Positions 16,373-25,496 of a DNA stretch of 64,000 bases are shown in pieces (positions within the stretch are counted from its first letter, which is position 1; each line of letters starts with the position of its first letter). The notes beneath the pieces were generated by a model. That model searched no databases. It was not told where the DNA came from and saw only the letters and a list, made by a program, of their open reading frames with translations. Source of the stretch: Roseiarcus sp963784805 (GTDB lineage: Bacteria > Pseudomonadota > Alphaproteobacteria > Rhizobiales > Beijerinckiaceae). The translations under genes and the position numbers were made by a program. Location of the stretch: contig CAWASR010000019.1 of assembly GCA_963784805.1 (NCBI GenBank), positions 186,001 through 250,000 on the forward strand, in the 5' to 3' direction.

Positions 16373-18847
16373 TTAGAAGGTCGTGCCGCCGGAGAACGAG
16401 AAGAACTGTGTCTGGTCGTATTTGCCCTTTGTGATCGGAAGCGCGAAATCGAACCGGATCGGCCCCATCGGCGAGGCCCAGAGCAAGCTGGCGCCGACCG
16501 AAGTGCGGATCAGATTCGGATCCCAGACATTGGCGCAGCTCGGCTGGGTGATGAGCGCGGTCCCTGTGGGCGGACAATAGGTGTAGCCGAGGAAATTCGA
16601 GAAATTCGTTTGCCCTGAGTAGCCGATCATGTTGCCGGCGTCCGCGAACACAGCGCCCCGCAGCCCAATTTCTTTCGGCAGGCCGAAGATCGGAAAGTCC
16701 ACCTCGGCCGACGCGCCATAATAGGTTGTTCCGCCAAGAGCATTGGCCTGAATGTTCTCATAGTTCGAGACGTCGCGCGGACCGATGCCGCCTGGAGCAA
16801 AACCTCGCACCAGGGTCGGGCCCATTACGAAATTATTGATGATTTCCAGCTGGTTGCCGCCGAAGCTATTGATCTGGCCCGCCTGCAGATGGAGGATGCC
16901 GGTGAAATCCTCCGTCAGCGGATGGAAATAGCGCGCATCGACCGTCTCGCGGAAGAAGCGAGACACCCCGCCGAGACCCGCGACGTCCTGCTTGAAGTTG
17001 AAGTAATAGCCGGACGTGGGGTCCTTGGGATTGTCGAGGGTATTGTAGAGGATCGAGAACCCGACCATCGAGGTGACCTGCGTGCCCTGCGCGGCCGCCT
17101 GCTTGATTTCGACCGGCGCTTCGCCGTTGGTCAAGCAGTTCGACAATATGGTCGGAACGACCGGAACGATGAGCCCGCCGGGATACCACGTCTGATTGGG
17201 TCCCGCGCAGTCGTCGTACGGCTGCGACGACGTGTTCGGAATGGCGATTTTCAACTCGTACAGCGAATAGAAGGGCTGCAGCGTCAGGTCGTCGGTCACC
17301 GGCACGCCCAGGCGCAGCGTTCCGCCAGTCGTCCAGTTCTCGTACAGCGCGTATTGGTTGTTGTTGTTGACCTGATGGTAGAGGTCGAAGCCCGCCGCCA
17401 GGCGCTGACCGAGAAAATACGGCTCCGTAAACGAGGCCTTCCACCCTTGGGTGTATTGCCCGTCCGAGACGCTCAGGCGCACATATTGGCCGCGGCCGAG
17501 GAAGTTCGTTTCCGTATAGGCGAGTTCGGCCAAAAAGCCCTGCGTGGTGGAATAGCCGCCGCTGATGCTGATCGAGCCGGTCGGCTTATCCTCCACGTTG
17601 ACAACCACGATCACGCGATCGGGAGCGGAACCCGGCCGGGTCGAGATGTGGACCTTCTTGAAGTAGCCCAGCGCATTGAGACGCCGCTCGGCCCGCTCTA
17701 TCATGACATGATTGTAGGGGTCGCCTTCGCCGATATCGAACTCGCGACGGATGACAAAGTCGCGGGTGCGCGTATTGCCCACAACATCGATCCGCTCGAT
17801 GTAGACTTTCGGCCCGTTGTCCACCGTAAACGACAGGGCTATCGTGTGATTGGCCTCATCGCGCTGACCATGAGGGCGCGCTTCCGAGAACGCGTAACCT
17901 TGTCGCGCGACCTCCCGCGTGATCGCGTCCACGGACTTGTCGACCGCGGACGCGTCATAGACGTCTCCGGGTCTCAAATGGACAAATCGAGTGAGCGCGG
18001 GCCCGTCCACCCTGGCGATATGGGACTCCACCGACACGCCGGACACACGGTACTGAGGGCCTTCCTCCATCGTAATCGTGATCACGTAACCCGGAGGATT
18101 GTCCTGATAGGCGACGTCGGTATTGGTGATGCGAAAATCAGCGTAGCCATTCTTCATGTAGAATTGGCGAATCGCCTCCTCGTCAGACGCGAGACGATCG
18201 GGATCGTAGACGTCGGTATTCTTGAACCAGGAAAGCAGATTCATCGTGCTCGACTGCATCAGATTGTGCAGGCGATAATTTGAATAGTCGTGGTTGCCGA
18301 CGAAACGGATCTCCCGGACGCCAGTTTTTTCGCCTTCTTTGATCGTGAAGACGAGATCGACGCGTCCGTTTGGCAATGGGACGAGGCGCTTGGTCACAAT
18401 CGCGGCGTTGCGGCCATATTTCTTATAGGCGTCCTTGATGCGGGTGATGTCGCCCTCGGCGGTCGCCTCATTATAGGCCGTGTGCGGTTTGGACTGCACT
18501 TCGACTTGGAGCTGATCGGTCTGGATTTTGTTGTTGCCCTCGAACGCGACCCGATTGATGACCTGGTTTCCGCCGCCGAGCGTGACCACGATCTTGCCGT
18601 CGACCAGCCTGGCGGAGACGGACGAGTAGTATCCCGTAGCTTTCAGGTCGTCGACGCCGCGCTTCAGAGAGGCCGGATCTGTTCCGCTAAAATATGGCTT
18701 TATGGTCGAGGGATCGACGTGGGCGCCCTCCACGACCACCTGTTGCGCGAACGCCGGCGCTGTCGACAGGAACGCGCCGAAACCCAACACAAACGCCAGA
18801 ACCAGAGCGCCGAAGAAGCCGATAATCCTTTGCTGCATTTGGCCCAT
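16373..18847 (-). CDS. bamA: Outer membrane protein assembly factor BamA
   Basis: BamA inserts beta-barrel proteins into the outer membrane. The 824-residue protein has a Sec signal (GALVLAFVLGFGAFLSTAPAFA), five POTRA repeats (about 35-425) and a C-terminal 16-strand Omp85 barrel ending in a terminal Phe (SGGTTF). The family barrel segment VRGFAPGGIGPRD holds the conserved lid-lock V-R-G-F motif. It lies between rseP and lpxD, the standard alphaproteobacterial arrangement, about 270 bases after rseP. Confidence 0.97.
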   Translation of the reverse strand: MGQMQQRIIGFFGALVLAFVLGFGAFLSTAPAFAQQVVVEGAHVDPSTIKPYFSGTDPASLKRGVDDLKATGYYSSVSARLVDGKIVVTLGGGNQVINRVAFEGNNKIQTDQLQVEVQSKPHTAYNEATAEGDITRIKDAYKKYGRNAAIVTKRLVPLPNGRVDLVFTIKEGEKTGVREIRFVGNHDYSNYRLHNLMQSSTMNLLSWFKNTDVYDPDRLASDEEAIRQFYMKNGYADFRITNTDVAYQDNPPGYVITITMEEGPQYRVSGVSVESHIARVDGPALTRFVHLRPGDVYDASAVDKSVDAITREVARQGYAFSEARPHGQRDEANHTIALSFTVDNGPKVYIERIDVVGNTRTRDFVIRREFDIGEGDPYNHVMIERAERRLNALGYFKKVHISTRPGSAPDRVIVVVNVEDKPTGSISISGGYSTTQGFLAELAYTETNFLGRGQYVRLSVSDGQYTQGWKASFTEPYFLGQRLAAGFDLYHQVNNNNQYALYENWTTGGTLRLGVPVTDDLTLQPFYSLYELKIAIPNTSSQPYDDCAGPNQTWYPGGLIVPVVPTILSNCLTNGEAPVEIKQAAAQGTQVTSMVGFSILYNTLDNPKDPTSGYYFNFKQDVAGLGGVSRFFRETVDARYFHPLTEDFTGILHLQAGQINSFGGNQLEIINNFVMGPTLVRGFAPGGIGPRDVSNYENIQANALGGTTYYGASAEVDFPIFGLPKEIGLRGAVFADAGNMIGYSGQTNFSNFLGYTYCPPTGTALITQPSCANVWDPNLIRTSVGASLLWASPMGPIRFDFALPITKGKYDQTQFFSFSGGTTF

Positions 18848-19117
18848 CGTCCCTCTTGGCGCCGACGCCGTTTACTCTGACGCCGGCGGCGCTCCAGCCT
18901 GATCCTGCCCCGCCACGCCCGCGCCCAAGTGCCCCCGGCGCCGATCGCTTGCAGCGCCGCTGGCGCGACGCCCTACTCCGCCCCCGCAACCGCAAAGGTC
19001 GGAACCGTTAACGGGTTTTTACAATTTTTGGTCGCTCCCGCAAGCCGTTATTGGCCAAGCCTACACCATTTCCGGCAAGCGTTGCCCTGAGGACACGCAA
19101 ACATGGTCGACGGTTGG

Positions 19118-20266
19118 TTAATTGCCGCTGGCGACAAGGCGCAGAATGTCGTGCGACGTCGTGAAAACCAACAGCATCGCGACCAGCGCAATGCCGATCC
19201 GCAGGCCGATTTCCTGCGTGCGCTGGCTCAATGGACGTCCGCGCAACGCCTCGAAGGCGTAGTAGACGAGATGCCCGCCATCCAGAAGCGGGATCGGGAG
19301 CAGGTTCATGAAGCCGACGGAGACCGAGAACCACGCGGCGAGGCTGAACAATTCCCACAGGCTGATCCTCGCCATTTCGCCCGCCATTTGCGCCGCTCCG
19401 ATCAAGCCCGACACCTGATCGGTCGATTCGCGGCCGGCGAATACGCCCACGATGTAAGTTCCCGTCGCCCTGACGATGAACCACTCCTGGGCGCCGCCCC
19501 AAACCGCGCAAGTCGGCAGCGCGCACCGTTCGATCTTCACGTCTTTCCGATCGGCCGCCGAGGCGAGACCGAGATGGCCCATGCGGCGTTTGCCAAATAC
19601 GCCCTGATCGACGACGGTGATTTTCGGCGTGGCGGTCAGGTCGACCTTGCCTCCCTGGCGCTCAACGACGAAATGCATCGGCAGACCCGTGCTCATCAGC
19701 GTCGCTTCCTGCAGCGCCTCGAAACTGTTGATCGGCTCGCCATTGATCGACTTCACCATATCCCCGGCCTGAAAGCCGGCCGCGGCCGCAGGGCTGTTCA
19801 GTTCAACCCGTCCGATGCGAGCTGCGTGTTCGACCCGGCCGAAGGCCATAAACATGCCGGTGAAGATCACGAACGCCAGAATGAAGTTGGCGACCGGACC
19901 GGCCAGCACGATCGCGGCGCGGTTGCGCAACGGTTGCCCGGCCAGCGTCAGCGACGGATCGACGGACGGGTTGGCCGAAGGCGCGCCTTCGACGCTGGCG
20001 ACATTGGCGTCGCCGTGGAATTTGACGTATCCGCCAAGCGGAAGCGCCCCCACCCGCCAGCGGGTGCCGCGCGAATCCACCCGGGCGAAGAGCTCTGGCC
20101 CGAAGCCAAGGGAGAAAGCGTCGATCTTGACCCCGCTCCAACGCCCCACCAGATAGTGGCCGAGTTCGTGAACGAACACGATCACGCTCAGGATCACGAT
20201 AAAGGGAACGACGTACCACCCCAGCCAGGCCGCGAGGTCCGCAACTGGATTCATGAGCGCCATCAC
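19118..20266 (-). CDS. rseP: Site-2 zinc metalloprotease RseP (M50B)
   Basis: This intramembrane protease cleaves anti-sigma factors and leftover signal peptides. The 382 residues show H-E-L-G-H at 33-37 in the first helix, the G-F-G-P-E-L-F loop, one PDZ domain (ELNSPAAAAGFQAGDMVKSING, about 145-205) and the C-terminal N-L-L-P-I-P-L-L-D-G-G-H metal-ligand motif. The gene sits between dxr and bamA, as in most Proteobacteria. Confidence 0.95.
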   Translation of the reverse strand: MMALMNPVADLAAWLGWYVVPFIVILSVIVFVHELGHYLVGRWSGVKIDAFSLGFGPELFARVDSRGTRWRVGALPLGGYVKFHGDANVASVEGAPSANPSVDPSLTLAGQPLRNRAAIVLAGPVANFILAFVIFTGMFMAFGRVEHAARIGRVELNSPAAAAGFQAGDMVKSINGEPINSFEALQEATLMSTGLPMHFVVERQGGKVDLTATPKITVVDQGVFGKRRMGHLGLASAADRKDVKIERCALPTCAVWGGAQEWFIVRATGTYIVGVFAGRESTDQVSGLIGAAQMAGEMARISLWELFSLAAWFSVSVGFMNLLPIPLLDGGHLVYYAFEALRGRPLSQRTQEIGLRIGIALVAMLLVFTTSHDILRLVASGN

Positions 20267-20349
20267 ACCTCCGGCACCGGCCAGTCGACCCGGATTCGCC
20301 CCGGCTGCGGCTGGATAATGGTTAGCAAAGCGTTACAGGACCCGCACGC

Positions 20350-21588
20350 TCACGCCAAGAGCCGCTGGGTCCTTTCTCCTGCGATATGGTGAATTGTTAA
20401 CGCTTGCGCAACGTTGGCCGGGCTGCCGAGTTCGCCGGCCTCCTCCATCGTCGACAGCGTCGCCGCGACCAGGCGCGCGATATCGCCAAAGCCGATCCGC
20501 CCCGAAAGAAACGCCGCCACGGCGACTTCGTTGGCGGCGTTGAGCGCGGTCGGAGCGCCGGCGCCGGCGCGCAGGGCGTCGATGGCGAGGCCGAGCGCGG
20601 GAAAGCGCGCGAGGTCCGCGCGCTCGAACGTCAGGCGCCCAAGCGAGGCGAGGTCGGGCGCGCGGACCCCGCAATCAATTCGCTCGGGATAGGCGAGGCA
20701 ATGCGCGATCGGCGTGCGCATGTCCGGCGACGCCATGCCGGCCAGCAACGATCCGTCGGCGAAGGCGATGAGCCCGTGCACGATCGATTGCGGATGAACG
20801 ACAACGTCGAGGCGGCCGGCCGGCACGCCGAACAGATGATGCGCCTCAATCAGTTCGAGCCCCTTGTTCATGAGCCCCGCCGAATCGACCGTCACTTTCG
20901 GTCCCATCACCCAGTTGGGATGCGCGAGCGCCTCCTCGCGCGTCGCGCGAGCGATGCGCTCGGCGCTCCATTGGCGAAACGGGCCGCCCGAGGCGGTGAT
21001 CGTCATGGTCTCGATTGTTTGCGGATCGCGCGTCCCGATCGCCTGAAATAGCGCGTTATGCTCAGAATCCATCGGCAGCAGCAGCGCGCCGGCCCGCCGC
21101 GCGGCCTCCATCACCGCCCCGCCAGCGCAAACCAGCGTCTCCTTGTTGGCGAGGGCGACGGTGCGGCCTGCCGTGATCGCGGCGAAAGTCGGCTCGAGCC
21201 CAGCGGCGCCGACGATCGCGGACACAACCAGATCGGCCTCGCGCAGCGCGGCCTCCTTGATCGCCGCCGGACCAGACGCGACCTCGACTTTGACGCCGGC
21301 AAGTCCCGATTTGAGCTCGGCGTAGCCCCGTGGATCCGCGACGGCGGCAAATTCGGCCCCGAGCTCGATCGCGCATCTGGCGAGCGCCGCGCCGTCGCGT
21401 CCGCTCGCCACCGCCGCGACCGAGAATCTCCCCGGCGCCGCGGCGATCACTTGTGCGCAGGAGCGTCCGATCGACCCGGTCGCCCCCAGAATCGCCAACC
21501 GCCTGGGTCGCGAATCGTCCGCCCTGGCGGGGGCTGGCTCGCGGGAACGATAGGGCTCGGGATGAGCCAGACGGGCGGCGATCACCAT
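20350..21588 (-). CDS. dxr: 1-deoxy-D-xylulose-5-phosphate reductoisomerase
   Basis: Dxr makes 2-C-methyl-D-erythritol 4-phosphate with NADPH, the committed MEP-pathway step. Seen in the 412 residues are the nucleotide-binding L-G-A-T-G-S-I-G (about 34), LANKETLVCAGG, MDSEHNALFQ (metal and substrate Asp/Glu), TASGGPFRQW and HPNWVMGPKVTVDSA. The start MVIAARLAHP at 21588 overlaps the cdsA stop. The frame is open a further 800 bases upstream only as a shadow of cdsA. Confidence 0.96.
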   Translation of the reverse strand: MVIAARLAHPEPYRSREPAPARADDSRPRRLAILGATGSIGRSCAQVIAAAPGRFSVAAVASGRDGAALARCAIELGAEFAAVADPRGYAELKSGLAGVKVEVASGPAAIKEAALREADLVVSAIVGAAGLEPTFAAITAGRTVALANKETLVCAGGAVMEAARRAGALLLPMDSEHNALFQAIGTRDPQTIETMTITASGGPFRQWSAERIARATREEALAHPNWVMGPKVTVDSAGLMNKGLELIEAHHLFGVPAGRLDVVVHPQSIVHGLIAFADGSLLAGMASPDMRTPIAHCLAYPERIDCGVRAPDLASLGRLTFERADLARFPALGLAIDALRAGAGAPTALNAANEVAVAAFLSGRIGFGDIARLVAATLSTMEEAGELGSPANVAQALTIHHIAGERTQRLLA

Positions 21589-22466
21589 TGAAACAGTCCG
21601 CTCGCGATGAACGAGCCGTTTGTATTCGCGCCCGCGACCAGCGCAGCGAAGAGCGAGGCGGCGATAAAGGCGTCGAGCCGGTCCATCAACCCGCCGTGGC
21701 CGGGGATGAGGGCGCTCGAATCCTTGACCTTGAAGCGCCGCTTGATCGCCGATTCGAACAGATCGCCGAGTTCGGACACAAGCGCCGCGCCGAGGCCGAC
21801 CACGAACAACGTTCCGACCCGATTCGTCCACGCCGCCAGGGTGAGGCCAAGGGCGGCCCCGGAAAGCGCTCCGGCGATCGCGCCCGACCAGGTCTTGCCC
21901 GGGGAAACGGCCGGCCACAGCCTCGGGCCGCCAATGAGGCGGCCGGCGAAAAAGGCGGCGACGTCGGCGCCCCAGACGACCGCGAACAGCCACAAGATCG
22001 CGGCCAGGCCGTAGTTCGGGCTGGCCCGAAGCAGCCCGAGGCTGACGACGAGCGCGCCGGCGTAAATTATCCCCGCCGCCGCCCAACCTCTCGACCCCGG
22101 CCGCGCGATCCAGGCGACCGCCGAAGCGCCGAGAGCGAGCGCGATCAGGGCCCCGAGCACGGCCTCGCTCAGAGAAAACACTTTCTGCATCGCGTAGACG
22201 GAGGCGACGATCAGACCGAGCGCGCCCGCGGCCACACGCTCGATGAGCCGATCCGCGCCCACAAGCCGCTGCCATTCCCACAGCATGATAATTGAGGCGA
22301 CGCACCAGAACGCCATGAAAACAAAGCCGCCGGCCCACGCCGCCACGAGCGCGACCGTCCCCAATGCAACCGCCGCGGCGACGCGCGGCCACAAGTCCGG
22401 GCCGATCCGCGAGCCGGACGAGCGAGCCGCCTGGCCGCCATTCGGGCCCGCGCCGTTCAGGGCCAT
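21582..22466 (-). CDS. cdsA: Phosphatidate cytidylyltransferase
   Basis: CdsA makes CDP-diacylglycerol from phosphatidate and CTP. The 294-residue protein has about eight hydrophobic helices and the signature near the C-terminus, K-R-R-F-K-V-K-D-S-S-x-L-I-P-G-H-G-G-L-M-D-R-L-D, with the metal-binding Asp residues. ATG at 22466 begins a short hydrophilic N-terminus; the longer open frame overlaps uppS and is unlikely. It lies between uppS and dxr and overlaps dxr. Confidence 0.95.
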   Translation of the reverse strand: MALNGAGPNGGQAARSSGSRIGPDLWPRVAAAVALGTVALVAAWAGGFVFMAFWCVASIIMLWEWQRLVGADRLIERVAAGALGLIVASVYAMQKVFSLSEAVLGALIALALGASAVAWIARPGSRGWAAAGIIYAGALVVSLGLLRASPNYGLAAILWLFAVVWGADVAAFFAGRLIGGPRLWPAVSPGKTWSGAIAGALSGAALGLTLAAWTNRVGTLFVVGLGAALVSELGDLFESAIKRRFKVKDSSALIPGHGGLMDRLDAFIAASLFAALVAGANTNGSFIASGLFQW

Positions 22467-22476
22467 GCGCCTGTCC

Positions 22477-23241
22477 TCACGAGGCCGACAGAACGGCGGC
22501 GGGCTCAACGAGCGCCCCGAACCGCCGCTCGCGCGCCGCGTATTGATGGAGCGCGGCGACGAAAGCCGTGTCGTCGAAATCCGGCCACAGGATCGGCAGG
22601 AACACAAGTTCGGCATAAGCGGACTGCCAGAGCAGGAAATTCGATAGGCGCATTTCGCCCGACGTGCGGATGATGAGGTCGGGGTCGGGCAGCTCGGCCG
22701 TTCCGAGGCCGGCTGCGAATTCGTCCGGGCCGATCGAATTGGCGTCCAGACGGCCTTCGCGGACCTCGATCGCCAATCGTCGCGCCGCCTCGACAATCTC
22801 CTGACGGGCCCCATAGTTGAACGCGACGATCAGCGTCAGCCCGCGATTGTCGCGGGTCAGGGACTCAGCCTCGTTGAGCAACGACGCGATGTCCGGCGCG
22901 AGCGTTTCGCGCTCGCCGATGATCCGCACGCGCACGCCGTTCCGGTTGAGCTCGGCGAGATCGTCGCGGATGAACCTCTTCAGCAGGCCCATCAGCATCG
23001 CCACCTCATCGGGCGGCCGCTTCCAGTTTTCCGCTGAAAAGCTGTAAAGCGTCAAGTAGCGCACCTCGTGCTCGATCGCGGAGCGAACCGCCCGGCGCAC
23101 CGCCTCGACGCCCCGCCGGTGGCCCTCGATCCGCGGCAGACCGTGCGCTTGCGCCCAGCGGCCATTGCCATCCATGATGATGGCGACATGCGCCGGCGTC
23201 TCAGTGTGGCGAGCGAGCGATTTGGAGCGGAAATAGGGCAT
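22477..23241 (-). CDS. uppS: Undecaprenyl diphosphate synthase (cis-prenyltransferase)
   Basis: UppS extends FPP with IPP in cis to make the C55 lipid carrier for cell wall and O-antigen. The 254 residues show IIMDGNGRWAQ with the catalytic Asp at 24, GHRRGVEAVR, LTLYSFSAENWKRP, and the late D-P-D-L-I-I-R-T-S-G-E-M-R-L-S-N-F-L-L-W-Q motif. It is encoded between frr and cdsA. Confidence 0.97.
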   Translation of the reverse strand: MPYFRSKSLARHTETPAHVAIIMDGNGRWAQAHGLPRIEGHRRGVEAVRRAVRSAIEHEVRYLTLYSFSAENWKRPPDEVAMLMGLLKRFIRDDLAELNRNGVRVRIIGERETLAPDIASLLNEAESLTRDNRGLTLIVAFNYGARQEIVEAARRLAIEVREGRLDANSIGPDEFAAGLGTAELPDPDLIIRTSGEMRLSNFLLWQSAYAELVFLPILWPDFDDTAFVAALHQYAARERRFGALVEPAAVLSAS

Positions 23242-23271
23242 TCGACGGCCTCGGACAAAGGATGCGATCGA

Positions 23272-23838
23272 CTAGACCTGCATGATTTCCTTTTCCTTGG
23301 CGGCGAGCGACGCGTCGATTTCGCGAATGGCCTCATCGGTCGCCTTTTGCACCTCGGTCTCGTGATGCTTTTCGTCGTCCTCGCTGATCGCATGCTCCTT
23401 CAGCAGCCTTTTCAGAACGTCGAGACCCTCGCGGCGCACATGCCGCACCGCCACCCGTGCGTCTTCGGTATATTTGTGAGCGATCTTCACCATTTCCTTG
23501 CGCCGCTGCTCGTTGAGCTCGGGAATGCGGATGCGCAGGGTGGTCCCTTCGACGGTCGGACTGAGGCCAAGGTTGGAATCGCGGATCGCCTTGTCGACCG
23601 CATGCACCATGCTTTTATCCCAGACGGAAACTGAAAGAGCGCGCGGCTCCGGAACGCTGATCGTCGCCACCTGGTTGATCGGCATGCGCTGGCCGTAGGC
23701 CTCCACATGCACCGGCTCCAGAAGGCTGATGCTCGCCCGGCCGGTGCGCAATCCGCCCAGTTCGTGTTTGACGCTGGCGTGCGCGGCCTGCATGCGCCGT
23801 TTGAGTTCCAAAAGATCGAATTGAGGCAATTGCGCCAT
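23272..23838 (-). CDS. frr: Ribosome recycling factor
   Basis: RRF releases ribosomes from mRNA with EF-G after termination. The 188-residue protein has the typical three-helix bundle and family sequences HELGGLRTGRASISLLEPV, ALSVSVWDKSMVHAVDKAIRD (cut by the hinge), IRIPELNEQRRKEMVKIAHK and the C-terminal DEAIREIDASLAAKEKEIMQ. It is the upstream gene of the frr-to-lpxB run. The usual upstream partners pyrH, tsf and rpsB are not present; instead a 211-bp gap and DUF502 lie upstream. Confidence 0.96.
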   Translation of the reverse strand: MAQLPQFDLLELKRRMQAAHASVKHELGGLRTGRASISLLEPVHVEAYGQRMPINQVATISVPEPRALSVSVWDKSMVHAVDKAIRDSNLGLSPTVEGTTLRIRIPELNEQRRKEMVKIAHKYTEDARVAVRHVRREGLDVLKRLLKEHAISEDDEKHHETEVQKATDEAIREIDASLAAKEKEIMQV

Positions 23839-24049
23839 GAGAGTTCCACAAGTTCAAGGCCGGGCGGGGCTCGCGTGCGCGGGAGAGGAGGCCAAATACG
23901 AGTCGGCCGCGATCAGATCCGCGCCCTGTCGCCTCATTAGCATAGGTTTTGGCCTCTGACAGCCTTCGAGAGAGACTGCCGGCGGACCGTGGCGTCTGAC
24001 GTCGCGGCCCTGGACCTCCTCCTACGGCCTCCAGTCTACAATCCTCCGC

Positions 24050-24781
24050 CTATTGCCTGCTTTCCGCCGCCCGCGCGTCGACCCGTGGCTCGTCGAGTTT
24101 CGCCGACGCCGCCAGCGCGGACAAGGCCGGGTGCGATTCCGGCTGGATGAGACCGGCCGACATGATCAGCTTGGCCGCTTCGTCCGGCGAAATCGGCAAT
24201 TCGATCACCTCGTCCGCTGGAACGTAGAAAAAGAAGCCAGTGGTCGGGTTCGGCGTGCATGGAAGGAAGACCGAGATCATCGGCCTCTCCGTCGGCAGGA
24301 CGCTGGAAACGATCTCGGCCGGGGCCGAGGAGACGAACACGATCGACCAGCTTCCCTTGATCGGAAATTCAACCAGCCCGACCTTGCGGAACTGGCTGCC
24401 GGACTGACTGAAGACGGTCTCGAATATCTGCTTCAGGCCCTTATACACGCCCCGGATCAGGGGCATGCGGTCGAGCATCGCCTCGCTGACTCCGACCAGC
24501 GAGCGGCCGACGATGTTGGCGGTTAGAAATCCGAGCAGCGTGAGCCCGACAAGCGCGATAACGACGCCGAAGCCGGGAACGTGGAAGGGCAGATAATCGT
24601 CCGGCGAAACGCTCTGCGGCACCCACGGCTTCACCCAGTTGTCGATGGTGTTGATGACCCAGAGCGCGATATAGGCGGTCGCCGCCACCGGCCCGAAAAC
24701 GACGAGCCCAGTGAAGAACCATGCGCGCAGGCGGGCGGCCAGCGAGCGATGGAACGGGGCGGGCTTGTGATCGATGGACAT
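24050..24781 (-). CDS. DUF502 family membrane protein
   Basis: The 243-residue protein has two transmembrane helices at about 19-42 and 70-92. The family core between and after them includes GRSLVGVSEAMLDRMPLIRGVYKGLKQ (split here by the signature I-R-x-V-Y) and VFLPCTPNPTTGFFFYVP. DUF502 proteins are conserved in bacteria and plant chloroplasts (LCV-like) with no established bacterial function. ATG at 24781 matches the family start; the longer frame upstream is GC-shadow. Confidence 0.85.
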   Translation of the reverse strand: MSIDHKPAPFHRSLAARLRAWFFTGLVVFGPVAATAYIALWVINTIDNWVKPWVPQSVSPDDYLPFHVPGFGVVIALVGLTLLGFLTANIVGRSLVGVSEAMLDRMPLIRGVYKGLKQIFETVFSQSGSQFRKVGLVEFPIKGSWSIVFVSSAPAEIVSSVLPTERPMISVFLPCTPNPTTGFFFYVPADEVIELPISPDEAAKLIMSAGLIQPESHPALSALAASAKLDEPRVDARAAESRQ

Positions 24782-24907
24782 AACGGTCTCGCTGCGGCGG
24801 CGCCGGGCAAAAATGGCGGCTCGCAGGCGCGATTGCAAGGCGAGGCCCGGCACGCGGGCCAGCGCACGGCCTCCCGACGCCACCACAAGCCGAACAGGAA
24901 TCTGGCG

Positions 24908-25318
24908 CTACCCTTCCTCCCCCGATCCGGATTCGAACGCCTCGCAGGAGCGCCCGAAGCTCGATAGCGCGTCTTCGAGATAGTCCGGCAGCAAGGATAT
25001 GCCGATGAGATACTTCCAGGTCGGCCCAAGGGCCCGCTCCCTCGCCTGGGCGACGGCGCTCTTCCAGTCTTCCGGCTCGAAATCGCCGCGGCCGATCCAC
25101 GCGAGGGCGACGAGCGCGGCGGACTCGTCGACGTCCAGATCCTTCAGAAATTCGACGAGTTCGTAGCGGATCGAACCGCCGGCCTCGTCGGTCAGCATGA
25201 CGCGCTTGCCGTCGTCCGCCGCGTCGGACGCATCGGGCTCGGCTCCGACATCCTCGCTCAGCAGCTCGCGCGACTTCTCAATGACGAAACAGACCTTGGC
25301 CGGATTGATCTCCGGCAT
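24908..25318 (-). CDS. DUF3775 family protein
   Basis: This acidic 136-residue soluble protein starts MPEINPAKVCFVIEKSREL and contains the family block LVEFLKDLDVDESAALVALAWIGRGDFEPEDW (about 70-100) and LLPDYLEDALSSFG near the end. DUF3775 is a small alphaproteobacterial family without known function. An in-frame ATG at 25348 would add ten residues; the later start fits the family better. It is encoded 126 bases upstream of the DUF502 gene and 180 bases downstream of glmS. Confidence 0.8.
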   Translation of the reverse strand: MPEINPAKVCFVIEKSRELLSEDVGAEPDASDAADDGKRVMLTDEAGGSIRYELVEFLKDLDVDESAALVALAWIGRGDFEPEDWKSAVAQARERALGPTWKYLIGISLLPDYLEDALSSFGRSCEAFESGSGEEG

Positions 25319-25496
25319 CGGGCGTTCGCCCTCATCAATCTTGCGCATGGCCGGCCCCTCCTCGTTTCGGATATTGCCGCCGCGGCCGCGCGCGGATGTT
25401 GCGGCAGATCAACCACGCTGGCGAAACAGGGCCCGCGCCGCCGGTGGATCAACGAGGATATAGGGCATTGCAGCGAGACTTTCAGGTCCTCGCGCC

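Noticed and set aside
20350..22392. dxr as a 680-residue protein
   Set aside because: The N-terminal 268 residues are a shadow of cdsA; homology starts at MVIAARLAHP (21588).
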